Shown here: piece by piece, positions 20,091 through 30,707 of the stretch
How the letters are laid out: every line of letters starts with the position of its first letter
Position numbering within the stretch: position 1 is the first letter of the stretch
DNA from: Pseudoxanthomonas suwonensis
GTDB taxonomy: Bacteria; Pseudomonadota; Gammaproteobacteria; Xanthomonadales; Xanthomonadaceae
Length of the DNA stretch: 64,000 nucleotides
Direction: 5' to 3'
Assembly (NCBI RefSeq): GCF_000972865.1
Contig: NZ_CP011144.1
Location: 3,593,118 to 3,657,117, forward strand
Translations under genes and position numbers: made by a program
The notes under the pieces: model-generated
Databases searched by the model: none
Seen by the model: the letters and a program-made list of their open reading frames with translations, nothing else
Told to the model about the DNA's origin: nothing

Positions 20091-20777
20091 TCAGAACTCC
20101 AGGTCCAGGGCGGCGCAGAGGTAGTCCACGAACGGGCCCAGCGCGGCCAGGTCGGTCTCCAGCGTCCTGCGCAGGCGCGGGCCGGTCATGGTCGCATCGT
20201 CCAGCGACCGCCAGAATACCCAGTTGCGGTGCTTGAGGTCGCCGACGAACTCGAAGTCGGCGGGGAAGCCGCGCGGCGGCCGCGACAGCACCTCGCTGTC
20301 GTCCAGGTCGAAGCGGCGGCGCAGCGCCGGCGCGTGCGCGGCCTTCTTCCAGGCGCCGGGGTTGTCGAGGATGAACTGGCGCACGCGGCGCTGGGTGTCG
20401 GGCTCCGGATGCCACAGGCCGGCGCCGACGAAGCTCTCGCCGGGCTGCAGGTGGAGGTAGAACGAGGGCGCCGGCACCTCGCGGCGGCGCTCGTGGAACA
20501 GGCGCGCGCCCTGCCACGACTTGTACGGCGACTTGTCGTTCGAGAACCGCGCGTCGCGATGGATGCGGAACAGCGAGCCGCCGACCGTGCGCGGGTCGGC
20601 GCGGAAGTGCGGACTGACACTCGCCAGTGCCGGCTGCAGGTCGACCAGCAGGCGCAGGAACGGCTGGCGCACGTTCGCCTCGTAGTCCTGCCGGTGCTGC
20701 TCGAACCAGGCCTTGTCGTTGTGCCGGGCCAGGCCGCGCAGGAAGCGGAAGCTGGCGTCGCTGAAATAGCTGCTCAT
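20091..20777 (-). CDS. DUF2461 family protein
   Basis: A 228-aa cytoplasmic protein of the DUF2461 family, recognised from LRGLARHNDKAWFEQHRQDY, FRIHRDARFSNDKSPYK and SFYLHLQPGESFVGAGLWHP. The biochemical role of the family is unknown. Its start overlaps the sbcB stop in an ATGA (20774-20777), so the two are translationally coupled. Confidence 0.85.
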   Translation of the reverse strand: MSSYFSDASFRFLRGLARHNDKAWFEQHRQDYEANVRQPFLRLLVDLQPALASVSPHFRADPRTVGGSLFRIHRDARFSNDKSPYKSWQGARLFHERRREVPAPSFYLHLQPGESFVGAGLWHPEPDTQRRVRQFILDNPGAWKKAAHAPALRRRFDLDDSEVLSRPPRGFPADFEFVGDLKHRNWVFWRSLDDATMTGPRLRRTLETDLAALGPFVDYLCAALDLEF

Positions 20778-22213
20778 AGCGCGTCCTGCAGTTCGCGGCC
20801 CCACTGCTCGAGCCGGTCGAGCAGGGCCCGCTTGCCGCCGTCGCCGGCATGGGCGGTGCGCAGCGTGGCGATCTCGGCGAAATAGGCGCCGAAGCCGTAT
20901 TCGGACAGGTCGCTGCCGTCGGCCAGGCGTCGCCGGCGGTAGTCGTCCCAGCGCTCGCGCTCGCTCGCCGACAGGGTGCCCGGCCAGTTGCGGGCGCGGT
21001 AGCGGAACAGCAGCTCCGGCAGGCGCGCATCCCTGAACTCGAACGCGCGCGCGCCCAGTTCGGCCGGCGCGGTGGCGCGCACCTGCGTGCACAGGCGCCG
21101 GTCGCCGTCGCCGGCGAAGCCGGCGTACAGGGCGCCGTCGACGTCGCCGTCGGCGCGCTCGCGGCTGCCGGCGAACACCTGCCGGGCCTTCTCGGCCAGG
21201 GCCGGGCCGTGCGCGCGCAGCCGCGCGGCCTTGGCCTGCAGCGCATCCGGGTCCAGGCCCAGGCGCTGGAAGTCGTCGCTGCGCAGGTGCGCCCAGGGCA
21301 CCAGCATCGGCGAGCGGTTCAGGTGCACTTCCTTGAGCGGGACGCGCGCCACGCCCGGGGGCAGGTCGGCCGCCGGCGTGTACAGGCGGTCGGCGATCCC
21401 CGCCGCGTCCTGGTCCAGCAGCGCGTCCGCGTCGCCGTCCAGGTCGAACACGATCACCCGGTTGGAGATGGATGGATGCACCGCCAGCGGCAGCACCACC
21501 GCCGCGCACAGGCGGCTGGCCGGGTAGCGCTGGGACACGTGCAGCACCGGCGCCATGGCGAAGGTGTCGAGCAGGGACGCGGCGTGGCGCTTGTCGCGCA
21601 GCTTCAGCGCGTAGTCCCACAGCCGTGGCTGCGCCCGGCGCAGCAGCCGGGCCAGGCCGACGGTGGCGTACACGTCCGACAGCGCCTCGTGCGCGTCGCC
21701 ATCGCGCACGCCGTTGGCCAGGGCCAGGTGCTCGAGCCGGAACGAGGTGGCGCCGTCCTCGCGCTGCGGCCAGGCGATCCCGTCCGGGCGCAGCGCGTGG
21801 GCCAGGCGCAGCACGTCGAGCAGGTCCCAGCGCGAGTTGCCGCCGCGCCACTCGCGCTCGTAGGGGTCGAAGAAGTTGCGGAACAGGGTGTGGCGGACGA
21901 ACTCGTCGTCGAAGCGCAGCGAGTTGTAGCCCAGGGTGCAGGTGCCCGGGCGCGCCATCTCCTCGACGATGCGCGCGGCGGCCTCGGCCTCGGCCAGGCC
22001 GTCGCGCAGCGCCTGCTGGGGCGTGATGCCGGTGATCAGCGTGGCCACGGGCGAGGGCAGCAGGTCGTCGGCCGGCCGCACGAACAGGCTGATCGGTTCC
22101 TCGACGACGTTCAGTTCCGGATCGGTGCGGACCGCGGCGAACTGGGCGATGCGGCTGCGGCGCGGGTCGGCGCCGAAGGTCTCAAGGTCGTAGAACAGGA
22201 AGCTCTCGGCCAT
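20774..22213 (-). CDS. sbcB: Exonuclease I (SbcB)
   Basis: A 3'-5' single-strand DNA exonuclease used in mismatch repair and recombination. It is 479 aa, normal for the family. The DEDD motif 1 is visible at the N-terminus (FLFYDLETFGADPRRSRIAQFA), followed by TLGYNSLRFDDEFVRH and the DAHEALSDVYATVGLA motif near 190. The C-terminal SH3-like and helical parts are present. It starts 11 bp after the kmo stop and overlaps the next gene, so it is inside a tight operon with kynurenine genes upstream. Confidence 0.93.
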   Translation of the reverse strand: MAESFLFYDLETFGADPRRSRIAQFAAVRTDPELNVVEEPISLFVRPADDLLPSPVATLITGITPQQALRDGLAEAEAAARIVEEMARPGTCTLGYNSLRFDDEFVRHTLFRNFFDPYEREWRGGNSRWDLLDVLRLAHALRPDGIAWPQREDGATSFRLEHLALANGVRDGDAHEALSDVYATVGLARLLRRAQPRLWDYALKLRDKRHAASLLDTFAMAPVLHVSQRYPASRLCAAVVLPLAVHPSISNRVIVFDLDGDADALLDQDAAGIADRLYTPAADLPPGVARVPLKEVHLNRSPMLVPWAHLRSDDFQRLGLDPDALQAKAARLRAHGPALAEKARQVFAGSRERADGDVDGALYAGFAGDGDRRLCTQVRATAPAELGARAFEFRDARLPELLFRYRARNWPGTLSASERERWDDYRRRRLADGSDLSEYGFGAYFAEIATLRTAHAGDGGKRALLDRLEQWGRELQDAL

Positions 22214-22224
22214 GGCCGCGCGCC

Positions 22225-23622
22225 TCAGCGCGCTTCCTCCAGCACCGGCAGGCGTTCCTCCACCACCCGCGCCAGCGCCGGCCAGTCGATGCCGGCCAGG
22301 TCGCGGCGGCCCCGCGTGGCCTCGACCAGGATCTGCCGCTGGATCTCGCTGCGCTCCAGCGCCACCGCGTACGGGATGCGCATGAAGGTGACCATGGTGT
22401 AGTGCGGGACGAAGCGCTGCGGGTGGCGCTCCTGCAGCGCCCGTTCCAGTTCCCGCTGCAGCAGGAAGTCCGGATCGTCGACCCGGTCGCGCATCTCGAT
22501 GTAATTCTCCAGGGCCATGGCCTGGATCGCCGCCGCATTCGGCTTGCGCTCGGCCTCGAACGCGGCGAACGCCTGCTCCAGCACGCCGTGGCGGTCCATC
22601 GCCTCGGCCAGCGCCACGCAGTCCTCGAACGCGCAGTTCATGCCCTGGCCGTGGAACGGCACCATCGCGTGCGCCGCGTCGCCCAGCAGCAGCGCCCGGC
22701 CGTCCAGGTGCCAGCGGTCCAGGTACAGGGTGCCGAGCAGGCCGGGCGGGTGGTGCTCCCAGTCCTGTTCCAGGTCCGGGATCAGCGGCAGCGCGTCGGG
22801 GAAGTCACGGGCGAACAGGGCGCGGACCTCGGCGCCGCTGCGCACGCTGGCGAAGCTGGGGTCGTCGGTGCCGGGCGCTGCGTGGTTGGGCAGGCCATGG
22901 TTCGGCAAGAACAGCGTGACGGTGAAGGTGCGCTCGTCGTTGGGCAGCGCGATGCACATGTAGCGCCCGCGCGGCCAGATGTGCAACGCGTGCGGCTCGA
23001 TCCGGAAGCCGCCGTCGGGCCCGGGCGGGATGGTCAGTTCCTTGTAGGAATGGTCGAGGAACTCGGTGTACTCGTCGAAATCGGCCTTGCGCACCATCTC
23101 CGCGCGCAGTGCCGAACCGGCGCCGTCGGCGCCGACCAGGGTGCGGAAACGGATGTCGTGCGGCTGGTCGTCGCGGTCGTCGATCAGGCGCGCGTAGCCG
23201 GCGTCGAAGTCGACGGTGTGCAGGCGGCGGTGGAAGTGCACAGTGGCACCGGCGCGCTCGGCGGCCCGCAGCAGGGTGATGTTGAGGTCGGCGCGGTGCA
23301 CCGACCAGATCACCTCGGAGTCGTCGCGGCCGTAGCGCTGCAGCTGCAGCGAGCCGTCCAGGCCGTGGATCATGCGCCCGCGCATCATCACCGCCTGGGC
23401 CATCACCGCGTCCTCGACTCCGGCGGCGCGCAGCGCGTGGCGGCCGCGCTCGGCCAGGGCCAGGTTGATCGAGCGGCCCGATTCGTAGCCCTTGATCCGC
23501 GGATCGCCTCGGCGCTCGTAGACGGTGACCTTCCAGCCGCGCTGCGACAGCAGGATCGCGAGCAGGGAACCAGCCAGGCCGGCGCCGATGAGGGTCAGTT
23601 CGCGGTACTGCTCGCTGTTCAA
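22225..23622 (-). CDS. kmo: Kynurenine 3-monooxygenase
   Basis: An FAD-dependent hydroxylase turning kynurenine into 3-hydroxykynurenine on the route from tryptophan to quinolinate and NAD. Seen: the dinucleotide motif LTLIGAGLAGSLLAILLSQRG, the family stretch DPRIKGYESGRSINLALAERG, and the FAD motif GRALLLGDAAHAMVPFHGQG. The chosen start is the TTG at 23622 (LNSEQYRELTLIGAG), which matches the N-terminal length of Xanthomonas KMO; another TTG at 23655 would add 11 residues. The gene is separated from kynU by an inserted GIY-YIG unit. Confidence 0.93.
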   Translation of the reverse strand: MNSEQYRELTLIGAGLAGSLLAILLSQRGWKVTVYERRGDPRIKGYESGRSINLALAERGRHALRAAGVEDAVMAQAVMMRGRMIHGLDGSLQLQRYGRDDSEVIWSVHRADLNITLLRAAERAGATVHFHRRLHTVDFDAGYARLIDDRDDQPHDIRFRTLVGADGAGSALRAEMVRKADFDEYTEFLDHSYKELTIPPGPDGGFRIEPHALHIWPRGRYMCIALPNDERTFTVTLFLPNHGLPNHAAPGTDDPSFASVRSGAEVRALFARDFPDALPLIPDLEQDWEHHPPGLLGTLYLDRWHLDGRALLLGDAAHAMVPFHGQGMNCAFEDCVALAEAMDRHGVLEQAFAAFEAERKPNAAAIQAMALENYIEMRDRVDDPDFLLQRELERALQERHPQRFVPHYTMVTFMRIPYAVALERSEIQRQILVEATRGRRDLAGIDWPALARVVEERLPVLEEAR

Positions 23623-23666
23623 TCCGGTATTCCCGTCATCTGGGTGGGTTTGCAACGCTCGAAGCC

Positions 23667-23700
23667 CGTCATTCCCGCGTAGGCGGGAACCCAGTGACTT
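23667..23700 (+). repeat. D-family repeat D1, left end of the GIY-YIG unit
   Basis: CGTCATTCCCGC-GTAG-GCGGGAAC followed by CCAGTGACTT. It faces inward and mirrors D2. The stop codon of the GIY-YIG gene (23669-23671) is inside it. Confidence 0.85.
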
Positions 23701-23998
23701 GGCCTTGTCCGCAGATTGTCGGCCACAGATCGTTCCAGTAGGGGTTCAATTCCTCAATCAACCTAATTTTCCACTCACGGTTCCATTTCTTCAGCCGCTT
23801 TTCCCGAAGGATGGCCGATTCCATGGTTTCGTGGATTTCGTACCAGACCAGATGGACCACGTCATGCCGATCGGTGAATCCCGGAACGAAGTGCTCCCGA
23901 TGTTGCCATATGCGTCCGACGAGATCGCTGGTAACGCCGATGTAGAGGGTGCCATTGCGTTGGTTCGCCAGGATGTACGTGGCAGGCTGCTTGTCCAT
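23669..23998 (-). CDS. GIY-YIG nuclease family protein between inverted D repeats
   Basis: A 109-aa GIY-YIG domain protein (ATYILANQRNGTLYIGVTSD, then LVGRIWQHR and the acidic ILREKRLKKWNREWKIRLIEE-type helix; NPYWNDLW at the end). The start at 23998 (MDKQPATYIL) is preferred; MLM.. two codons earlier is possible. The last codons and the stop are encoded by the D1 repeat itself (GFPPTRE, stop). The coding DNA is visibly poorer in GC than all its neighbours. The unit sits between kynU and kmo, which are otherwise adjacent genes on the same strand, so it looks like a recent insertion. The biological activity is unknown; a single-gene mobile unit is an inference. Confidence 0.85.
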   Translation of the reverse strand: MDKQPATYILANQRNGTLYIGVTSDLVGRIWQHREHFVPGFTDRHDVVHLVWYEIHETMESAILREKRLKKWNREWKIRLIEELNPYWNDLWPTICGQGQVTGFPPTRE

Positions 23999-24020
23999 AA
24001 GCAAGACCCGAGAGAGCGAA

Positions 24021-24053
24021 AGTCACTGGATCCCCGCCTACGCGGGGATGACG
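24021..24053 (-). repeat. D-family repeat D2, right end of the GIY-YIG unit
   Basis: An inverted copy of D1 (AGTCACTGG.. ..GGGGATGACG). Against D1 the stem TTCCCGC/GCGGGAA has become TCCCCGC/GCGGGGA, a compensated base-pair change. Confidence 0.85.
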
Positions 24054-24079
24054 GGATATGGGTGGGATGACGATGTTGC

Positions 24080-25360
<1,281 letters not shown>

Positions 25361-25406
25361 GGAGTCCGGTGGCAAGAGGGAGGGCGCGGCGGAGGGCGTG
25401 GCCGCG

Positions 25407-25970
25407 TCAGGTGATGTCGGCGAGCGAATCGGGTTGCGGGTCGTAACGGGCAGGACGCGGGTTGAGGTGGCCGCAGTGCTTGCAGGTGCGGCGCTCCTCC
25501 GACCCGTAGAAGCGGTCGAACACCGGCGGGAAGTCCTGCTCGATGTCTCGCAGGTGGAAGAACTCCTCGTACAGCTTGTGGTTGCAGCGCTCGCAGTACC
25601 ACAGCAGGCCGTCGTCCTCGTGCGCCTGGCGGCGGCGTTCGACCACCAGGCCGACGCTGCCGGGCAGTCGCTGCGGCGAATGCGGCACCCGCGGCGGCAG
25701 CAGGAAGATCTCGCCGGCACGGATCGGGATGTCGCGCACCGCGCCGGGGCCGCCGTGCGGATGCTCCTGCACGCGCAGCACCATCTCGCCCTCGAGCTGG
25801 TAGAACCACTCCGGGCCCTCGTCCCAGTGGAAGTCGGTGCGCGCGTTCGGCCCGCCGACCACCATCACGATGAAGTCGCCGTCGTAGATGCACTTGTTGC
25901 CGACCGGCGGCTTGAGCAGGTGGCGGTGCTCCTCGATCCAGGCCTGCAGGTTGAGCGGGGCGGGCAGCAT
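25407..25970 (-). CDS. haaO: 3-hydroxyanthranilate 3,4-dioxygenase
   Basis: A cupin iron dioxygenase that opens the ring of 3-hydroxyanthranilate to the precursor of quinolinate. It is 187 aa, the usual bacterial length. Iron ligands are in [17 protein letters not shown] and in [12 protein letters not shown]. The C-terminal rubredoxin-like site of bacterial forms is present as CERC and CKHC. The start at 25970 has CAGGAACC upstream. It is 29 bp after the carbonic anhydrase gene and 46 bp before kynU, giving the pathway block haaO-kynU-kmo. Confidence 0.95.
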   Translation of the reverse strand: MLPAPLNLQAWIEEHRHLLKPPVGNKCIYDGDFIVMVVGGPNARTDFHWDEGPEWFYQLEGEMVLRVQEHPHGGPGAVRDIPIRAGEIFLLPPRVPHSPQRLPGSVGLVVERRRQAHEDDGLLWYCERCNHKLYEEFFHLRDIEQDFPPVFDRFYGSEERRTCKHCGHLNPRPARYDPQPDSLADIT

Positions 25971-25999
25971 GGCGGGTTCCTGCGGCGTGGAATGCGGAC

Positions 26000-26665
26000 T
26001 CAGCGGTTCTCGCGGTCCTGGCGGATGCGGGCGAGGGCGGCGTCGTACTTTTCGCCCAGGCAGTCCAGCGAGTCGATGTCCATGCCCAGGTGGTGCACGC
26101 GGCCGTCCTTGAGGCTGTAGACCCAGCCGTGCACGGTCAGTTCCTGGCCGCGTGCCCAGGCGTCGCGGACGATGGTGGTCTGGCAGACGTTGACCACCTG
26201 CTCGAGTACGTTCAGTTCGCACAGGCGGTCGTGCTGCAGCTCCAGCCCGCCGGCCTGGTGCAGGCACTCGGCATGGCGCTCGGCCACGTCGGTGACGTGG
26301 CGGATCCAGTTGTCGACCAGGCCCAGGCGCAGCCGGGTCAGGCCGGCGTAGACGCCGCCGCAGCCGTAGTGGCCGACCACCAGGATGTGCTTGACCTTGA
26401 GCACGTCCACCGCGAACTGGACCACCGACAGGCAGTTCAGGTCGGTGTGCACGACCACGTTGGCCACGTTGCGGTGGACGAACACTTCGCCCGGGGCCAT
26501 GTCGATGATCTGGTTGGCCGGCACCCGCGAGTCGGAGCAGCCGATCCACAGGAACTCCGGCGCCTGCTGTTGCGAAAGGCGGGAGAAGAATTCCGGGTCC
26601 TCGGCGCGCACGCGCTCGGACCAGGCATGGTTGCGGCGGATCAGGTCGTTGAGTTCGTCGGCCAT
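26000..26665 (-). CDS. can: Beta-class carbonic anhydrase
   Basis: A zinc enzyme interconverting CO2 and bicarbonate. It is 221 aa. Zinc ligands are seen in [15 protein letters not shown] (Cys, Asp) and in [10 protein letters not shown] (His, Cys). [15 protein letters not shown] is typical for the E. coli Can type. It lies just upstream of haaO and may share its transcript; no functional link is evident. Confidence 0.95.
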   Translation of the reverse strand: MADELNDLIRRNHAWSERVRAEDPEFFSRLSQQQAPEFLWIGCSDSRVPANQIIDMAPGEVFVHRNVANVVVHTDLNCLSVVQFAVDVLKVKHILVVGHYGCGGVYAGLTRLRLGLVDNWIRHVTDVAERHAECLHQAGGLELQHDRLCELNVLEQVVNVCQTTIVRDAWARGQELTVHGWVYSLKDGRVHHLGMDIDSLDCLGEKYDAALARIRQDRENR

Positions 26666-26720
26666 GGCGGCATTATCACAGACCCGGCGTCGCGCGTCTG
26701 TCGTCCGGCCTGGCCGGCGC

Positions 26721-27353
26721 TCAGGCCGGCCGGCGGCGGAGCCGGTCCTGCATCAGCGCGGCCACCTCGGCCGCGGCCTCGCCCGGCAGCGCGCGCAGGC
26801 CGGCGATGGCGCTCTCGACGTTCGCGGCCGGATGGTTCTGGTTGAGCTTGAACTTCAGCTCGATCCGTTCGGCCGCGAAGCGGAAGCCGACGATGCCGCG
26901 CAGCTGCCGCCGTTCGCGCTCGTCGTCGTGGTCGTAGCGCCAGCGGCCGCCGACCGCCGGCTCGAAGCGCTCGCCGAGGCGGGCGACGATGGAGGCCAGG
27001 CCGGCCTCGTCGTGCAGCGGCTGCAGCGCGCCGTACAGGTGCGCGGCGGCGTAGTTCCAGGTCGGCACCCGGGCCGCCTCGGCCTTGTCGACGTACCAGT
27101 CCGGGGAAACGTAGTGGTGCGGACCGTGCACGATCAGCAGCGCCGGGCCGGCGTGCGTGGCCTGTGGGTTGGGGCGCGCCCAGTGGCCCTCGATGGCCAC
27201 GCGCCCGCCGTCGCGCGCGTACAGGACCGGCAAGTGGGTGGCCACGGGCAGGCCGTCGCCGCCGCAGGTGACCAGGGTGGCGAACGGATCGCGCGCCAGC
27301 AGCCAGTCCAGCCCGGCCAGGTCGTCCTCGGCGAAGGCGCGCGGGGTGTACAC
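26721..27353 (-). CDS. PaiB-like FMN-binding negative regulator family protein
   Basis: A 210-aa protein of the PaiB/FMN-binding split-barrel family, recognised from MYTPRAF-type N-terminus (VYTPRAFAEDDLAGLDWL), LPVATHLPVLYARDGG, HGPHHYVSPDWYV and VPTWNYAAAHLYG. The start is the GTG at 27353, five bases past the stop of the upstream small gene; no ATG fits. The Bacillus PaiB relative affects degradative-enzyme expression; in proteobacteria the role is poorly known. Confidence 0.85.
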   Translation of the reverse strand: MYTPRAFAEDDLAGLDWLLARDPFATLVTCGGDGLPVATHLPVLYARDGGRVAIEGHWARPNPQATHAGPALLIVHGPHHYVSPDWYVDKAEAARVPTWNYAAAHLYGALQPLHDEAGLASIVARLGERFEPAVGGRWRYDHDDERERRQLRGIVGFRFAAERIELKFKLNQNHPAANVESAIAGLRALPGEAAAEVAALMQDRLRRRPA

Positions 27354-27358
27354 CGCGC

Positions 27359-27670
27359 TCAGGCCTGCCGGCCCAGGCTCACGCTCATCAGTCCGACCAG
27401 TTCGGCGTCGCTGCCCGCGCGCGGCGGGGCGACTTCGTCCAGCGAGAAGCCGCGCTCCAGCGCGTCCTCCTCGTCCAGGCCGTCGAACTCGACGTAGCCG
27501 GCGTCCAGCAGCATCGAGCGGGCGGTGTCCTCGCTGTCGTAGGCGTGCAGTTTGCCGTCGTGGTCCAGCACCTCGGCGGTGCCGGCCTCGCGTTCGCGCA
27601 GCTGCGCCCAGTGCAGGGTGTGGCCGAGGGTGGCGATCCACCAGCTCTGCGTGGTGTAGGGGTCGTTCAT
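27359..27670 (-). CDS. Conserved hypothetical protein, 103 aa
   Basis: An acidic 103-aa soluble protein beginning MNDPYTTQSWWIATLGHTLHWAQ. It has an acidic middle (VEFDGLDEEDALERGFSLDE). No domain was recognised. Its start overlaps the stop of the upstream membrane gene (ATGA at 27667-27670), and the PaiB-like gene starts 5 bp after it, so these three genes are coupled. Confidence 0.7.
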   Translation of the reverse strand: MNDPYTTQSWWIATLGHTLHWAQLREREAGTAEVLDHDGKLHAYDSEDTARSMLLDAGYVEFDGLDEEDALERGFSLDEVAPPRAGSDAELVGLMSVSLGRQA

Positions 27671-27972
27671 GGCAGTGCCTCCGCGGCGAGCCAGAGCAGG
27701 CCGGCCAGGACCAGGGCGACGATGACGGTGAGCAGCGCGATCCGCGCCGGGGTGGCCAGGCCGCTCAGGGAGCGGTCGCCGGTGGCGCGGTAGCCGCCGC
27801 CCAGCAGCCAGCGCAGCGCGGCCGGGTTGGCGAAGGCGCCGGGGCCGAAGTCGGCGGCGGTACCGGCGTGGCGGTCGCGCACGTGGACCAGGGTCAGCGG
27901 CCAGAAGATCACGAACGCGCTGGCCCCGGCGATGGCCACGCCGATGAAGCACAGGGCGAGGAACAGGATCAT
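27667..27972 (-). CDS. Small membrane protein, 101 aa
   Basis: A 101-aa protein with an N-terminal membrane helix (ILFLALCFIGVAIAGASAFVIFW) and a second near the C-terminus (IALLTVIVALVLAGLLWLAA). A short loop lies between them. No family was recognised. It begins 66 bp after asnS and overlaps the next gene by 4 bp. Confidence 0.7.
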   Translation of the reverse strand: MILFLALCFIGVAIAGASAFVIFWPLTLVHVRDRHAGTAADFGPGAFANPAALRWLLGGGYRATGDRSLSGLATPARIALLTVIVALVLAGLLWLAAEALP

Positions 27973-27996
27973 GTCGATTCCGTATTTGCAAGCCGT

Positions 27997-28036
27997 CCAT
28001 ACCGTTGTCCCGGCGTACGCCTGGACGACGGTATGG
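27997..28036. repeat. Near-perfect 40-nt palindrome after asnS (D-like, D3)
   Basis: CCATACCGTTGTC and its complement flank a CCGGCGTACGCC centre. It begins 2 bp past the asnS stop. It could act as a terminator in either direction, and its centre resembles D4. Confidence 0.7.
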
Positions 28037-28038
28037 GC

Positions 28039-29439
<1,401 letters not shown>

Positions 29440-29622
29440 GGCTTGAATCCTTGTGTCGTGGAGCCCATCTGGGAAGGGCGGAAGTGTAGCGGTTGCGGCC
29501 GCGCGGTTGCGAGGCGGCGGTGCCGCCGCCTCGCCACAACGTCCCATGACCAACGCCGATCGCGACGGTGGCGGGACGCCGGCTCCGCCTATAATCGTCA
29601 GCGCAATCCTGGAGGTTCCCCG

Positions 29623-29955
29623 ATGGCCGTAACCCTGACCCCCGTCGCCCTGGACCGCGTGCAGCGCTTCCTGCAGCACGATCCGGCCGCGCTGGGCCTG
29701 CGTTTCGGCGTCACCCGCACCGGCTGCTCGGGCTGGGGCCACGTCGCCGACCTGGCCCGCGACCGCCGCGAGGACGACGCAGTGTTCGAGCAGGACGGGG
29801 TCCGCATCTTCGTCGACGCGCAGAGCCTGCCGCTGGTCGACGGCACCGAGATCGACTTCGCCCGCCAGGGGTTGAGCGAGACCTTCGTCTTCAACAACCC
29901 CAACGCGGCAGCCGAGTGCGGCTGCGGCGAGAGCTTCACCACCGGCCCCGGCTGA
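29623..29955 (+). CDS. iscA: A-type iron-sulfur carrier, IscA-like
   Basis: A 110-aa A-type carrier for iron-sulfur cluster assembly. The three ligand cysteines are C35 (TGCSGW), C99 and C101 (ECGCGESF), the same positions as E. coli IscA. The VDGTEIDF and NNPN motifs are conserved. A GGAGGT ribosome site and a TATAAT box (29590-29595) precede the start. It stands alone, without iscS or iscU nearby. It could supply clusters for enzymes such as the two aconitases, but this is general. Confidence 0.9.
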   Translation: MAVTLTPVALDRVQRFLQHDPAALGLRFGVTRTGCSGWGHVADLARDRREDDAVFEQDGVRIFVDAQSLPLVDGTEIDFARQGLSETFVFNNPNAAAECGCGESFTTGPG

Positions 29956-30015
29956 GCCCCGGGTCAGCGGCGCCGGCCGGAGACAGTCCCGGTGTCGCCA
30001 CCGCCCCCAAACTCC

Positions 30016-30047
30016 CGTCGTCCCGGCGTACGCCGGGACCCAGTGAT
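30016..30047 (+). repeat. D-family repeat D4
   Basis: Contains the perfect 20-bp palindrome GTCCCGGCGTACGCCGGGAC followed by CCAGTGATT. It is a single copy without a partner. The gene-free gap 29956-30707 holds D4, B3, A6 and A7. Confidence 0.75.
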
Positions 30048-30171
30048 TTTGGGCTCTGGATTCGCCTTCCGCCGACGGCAAACCGGGCAAGACGGGTTCT
30101 TCGCCGATCCTGGAAACGGCCCGAATCGCCACTGCAACGGCCAGCAACGGCAACGGCCAGAGCGTTAGGCG

Positions 30172-30330
30172 TGATCGGCTTCGGGCTAGGCCGCGGCAGG
30201 CCGGGTGTGTTGCGGTCGTCTCGGCGGCACATCCCTGTGCCGACTCGCCGACGCGGCCATCCATGGCCGCTGCCGCAACACACCCGGCCTGCCACGTCTT
30301 CGGGCGCTTCCAGGTCGTGGCTTCGTCATC
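30172..30330 (-). repeat. B-family structured repeat B3
   Basis: In opposite orientation to B1. The 21-bp arms are at 30195-30215 and 30273-30293. The inner hairpin GGCACATCCCTGTGCC is identical to that of C1 and C2. Confidence 0.85.
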
Positions 30331-30375
30331 GGCAACGGCTTGTCCGGCTCCGTTCGTCGCCCGACGACCTGTTCT

Positions 30376-30473
30376 TGTAGGAGGCCGGGCTTGCCCGCGA
30401 CGCGACGCTGCCGGCACAGGCGACGCCCTCATGATTCCGACGCCCGTGTCGCCGACTGAAGTCAGCTCCTACA
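30376..30473. repeat. A-family repeat A6
   Basis: The left arm is CGGGCTTGCCCG and the right arm GACTGAAGTC. It is joined to A7 by a 24-nt linker. Confidence 0.85.
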
Positions 30474-30497
30474 GAAGAGCGGCGGCGTCGGGGCTGT

Positions 30498-30593
30498 TGT
30501 AGGAGCCGGGTTCAGCCGGCGACCCGACGCCGTCGGCACAGGCGACTTCCTCATGATTCCGACACCCGTGTCGCCCATGAATGGGCTCCTGCA
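30498..30593. repeat. A-family repeat A7
   Basis: The left arm is CCGGGTTCAGCCGG and the right arm CCCATGAATGGG. The right arm is a variant seen nowhere else in the window but still self-complementary. Confidence 0.85.
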
Positions 30594-30707
30594 GGAGGAT
30601 ACCCGGCACCATCCTTGGCGCGGCGCTTCTTCGCCAGCCGGGAAGCCACGACCCCGGGGAGCCGCCTGCCGCGCTAGGCTTGGCGCTTTCCATCCTCCGG
30701 AGCCCGC

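Noticed and set aside
23623..23655. Longer kmo start (TTG at 23655)
   Set aside because: It would add 11 residues not seen in Xanthomonas KMO and move toward the D1 repeat; the TTG at 23622 fits the family length.
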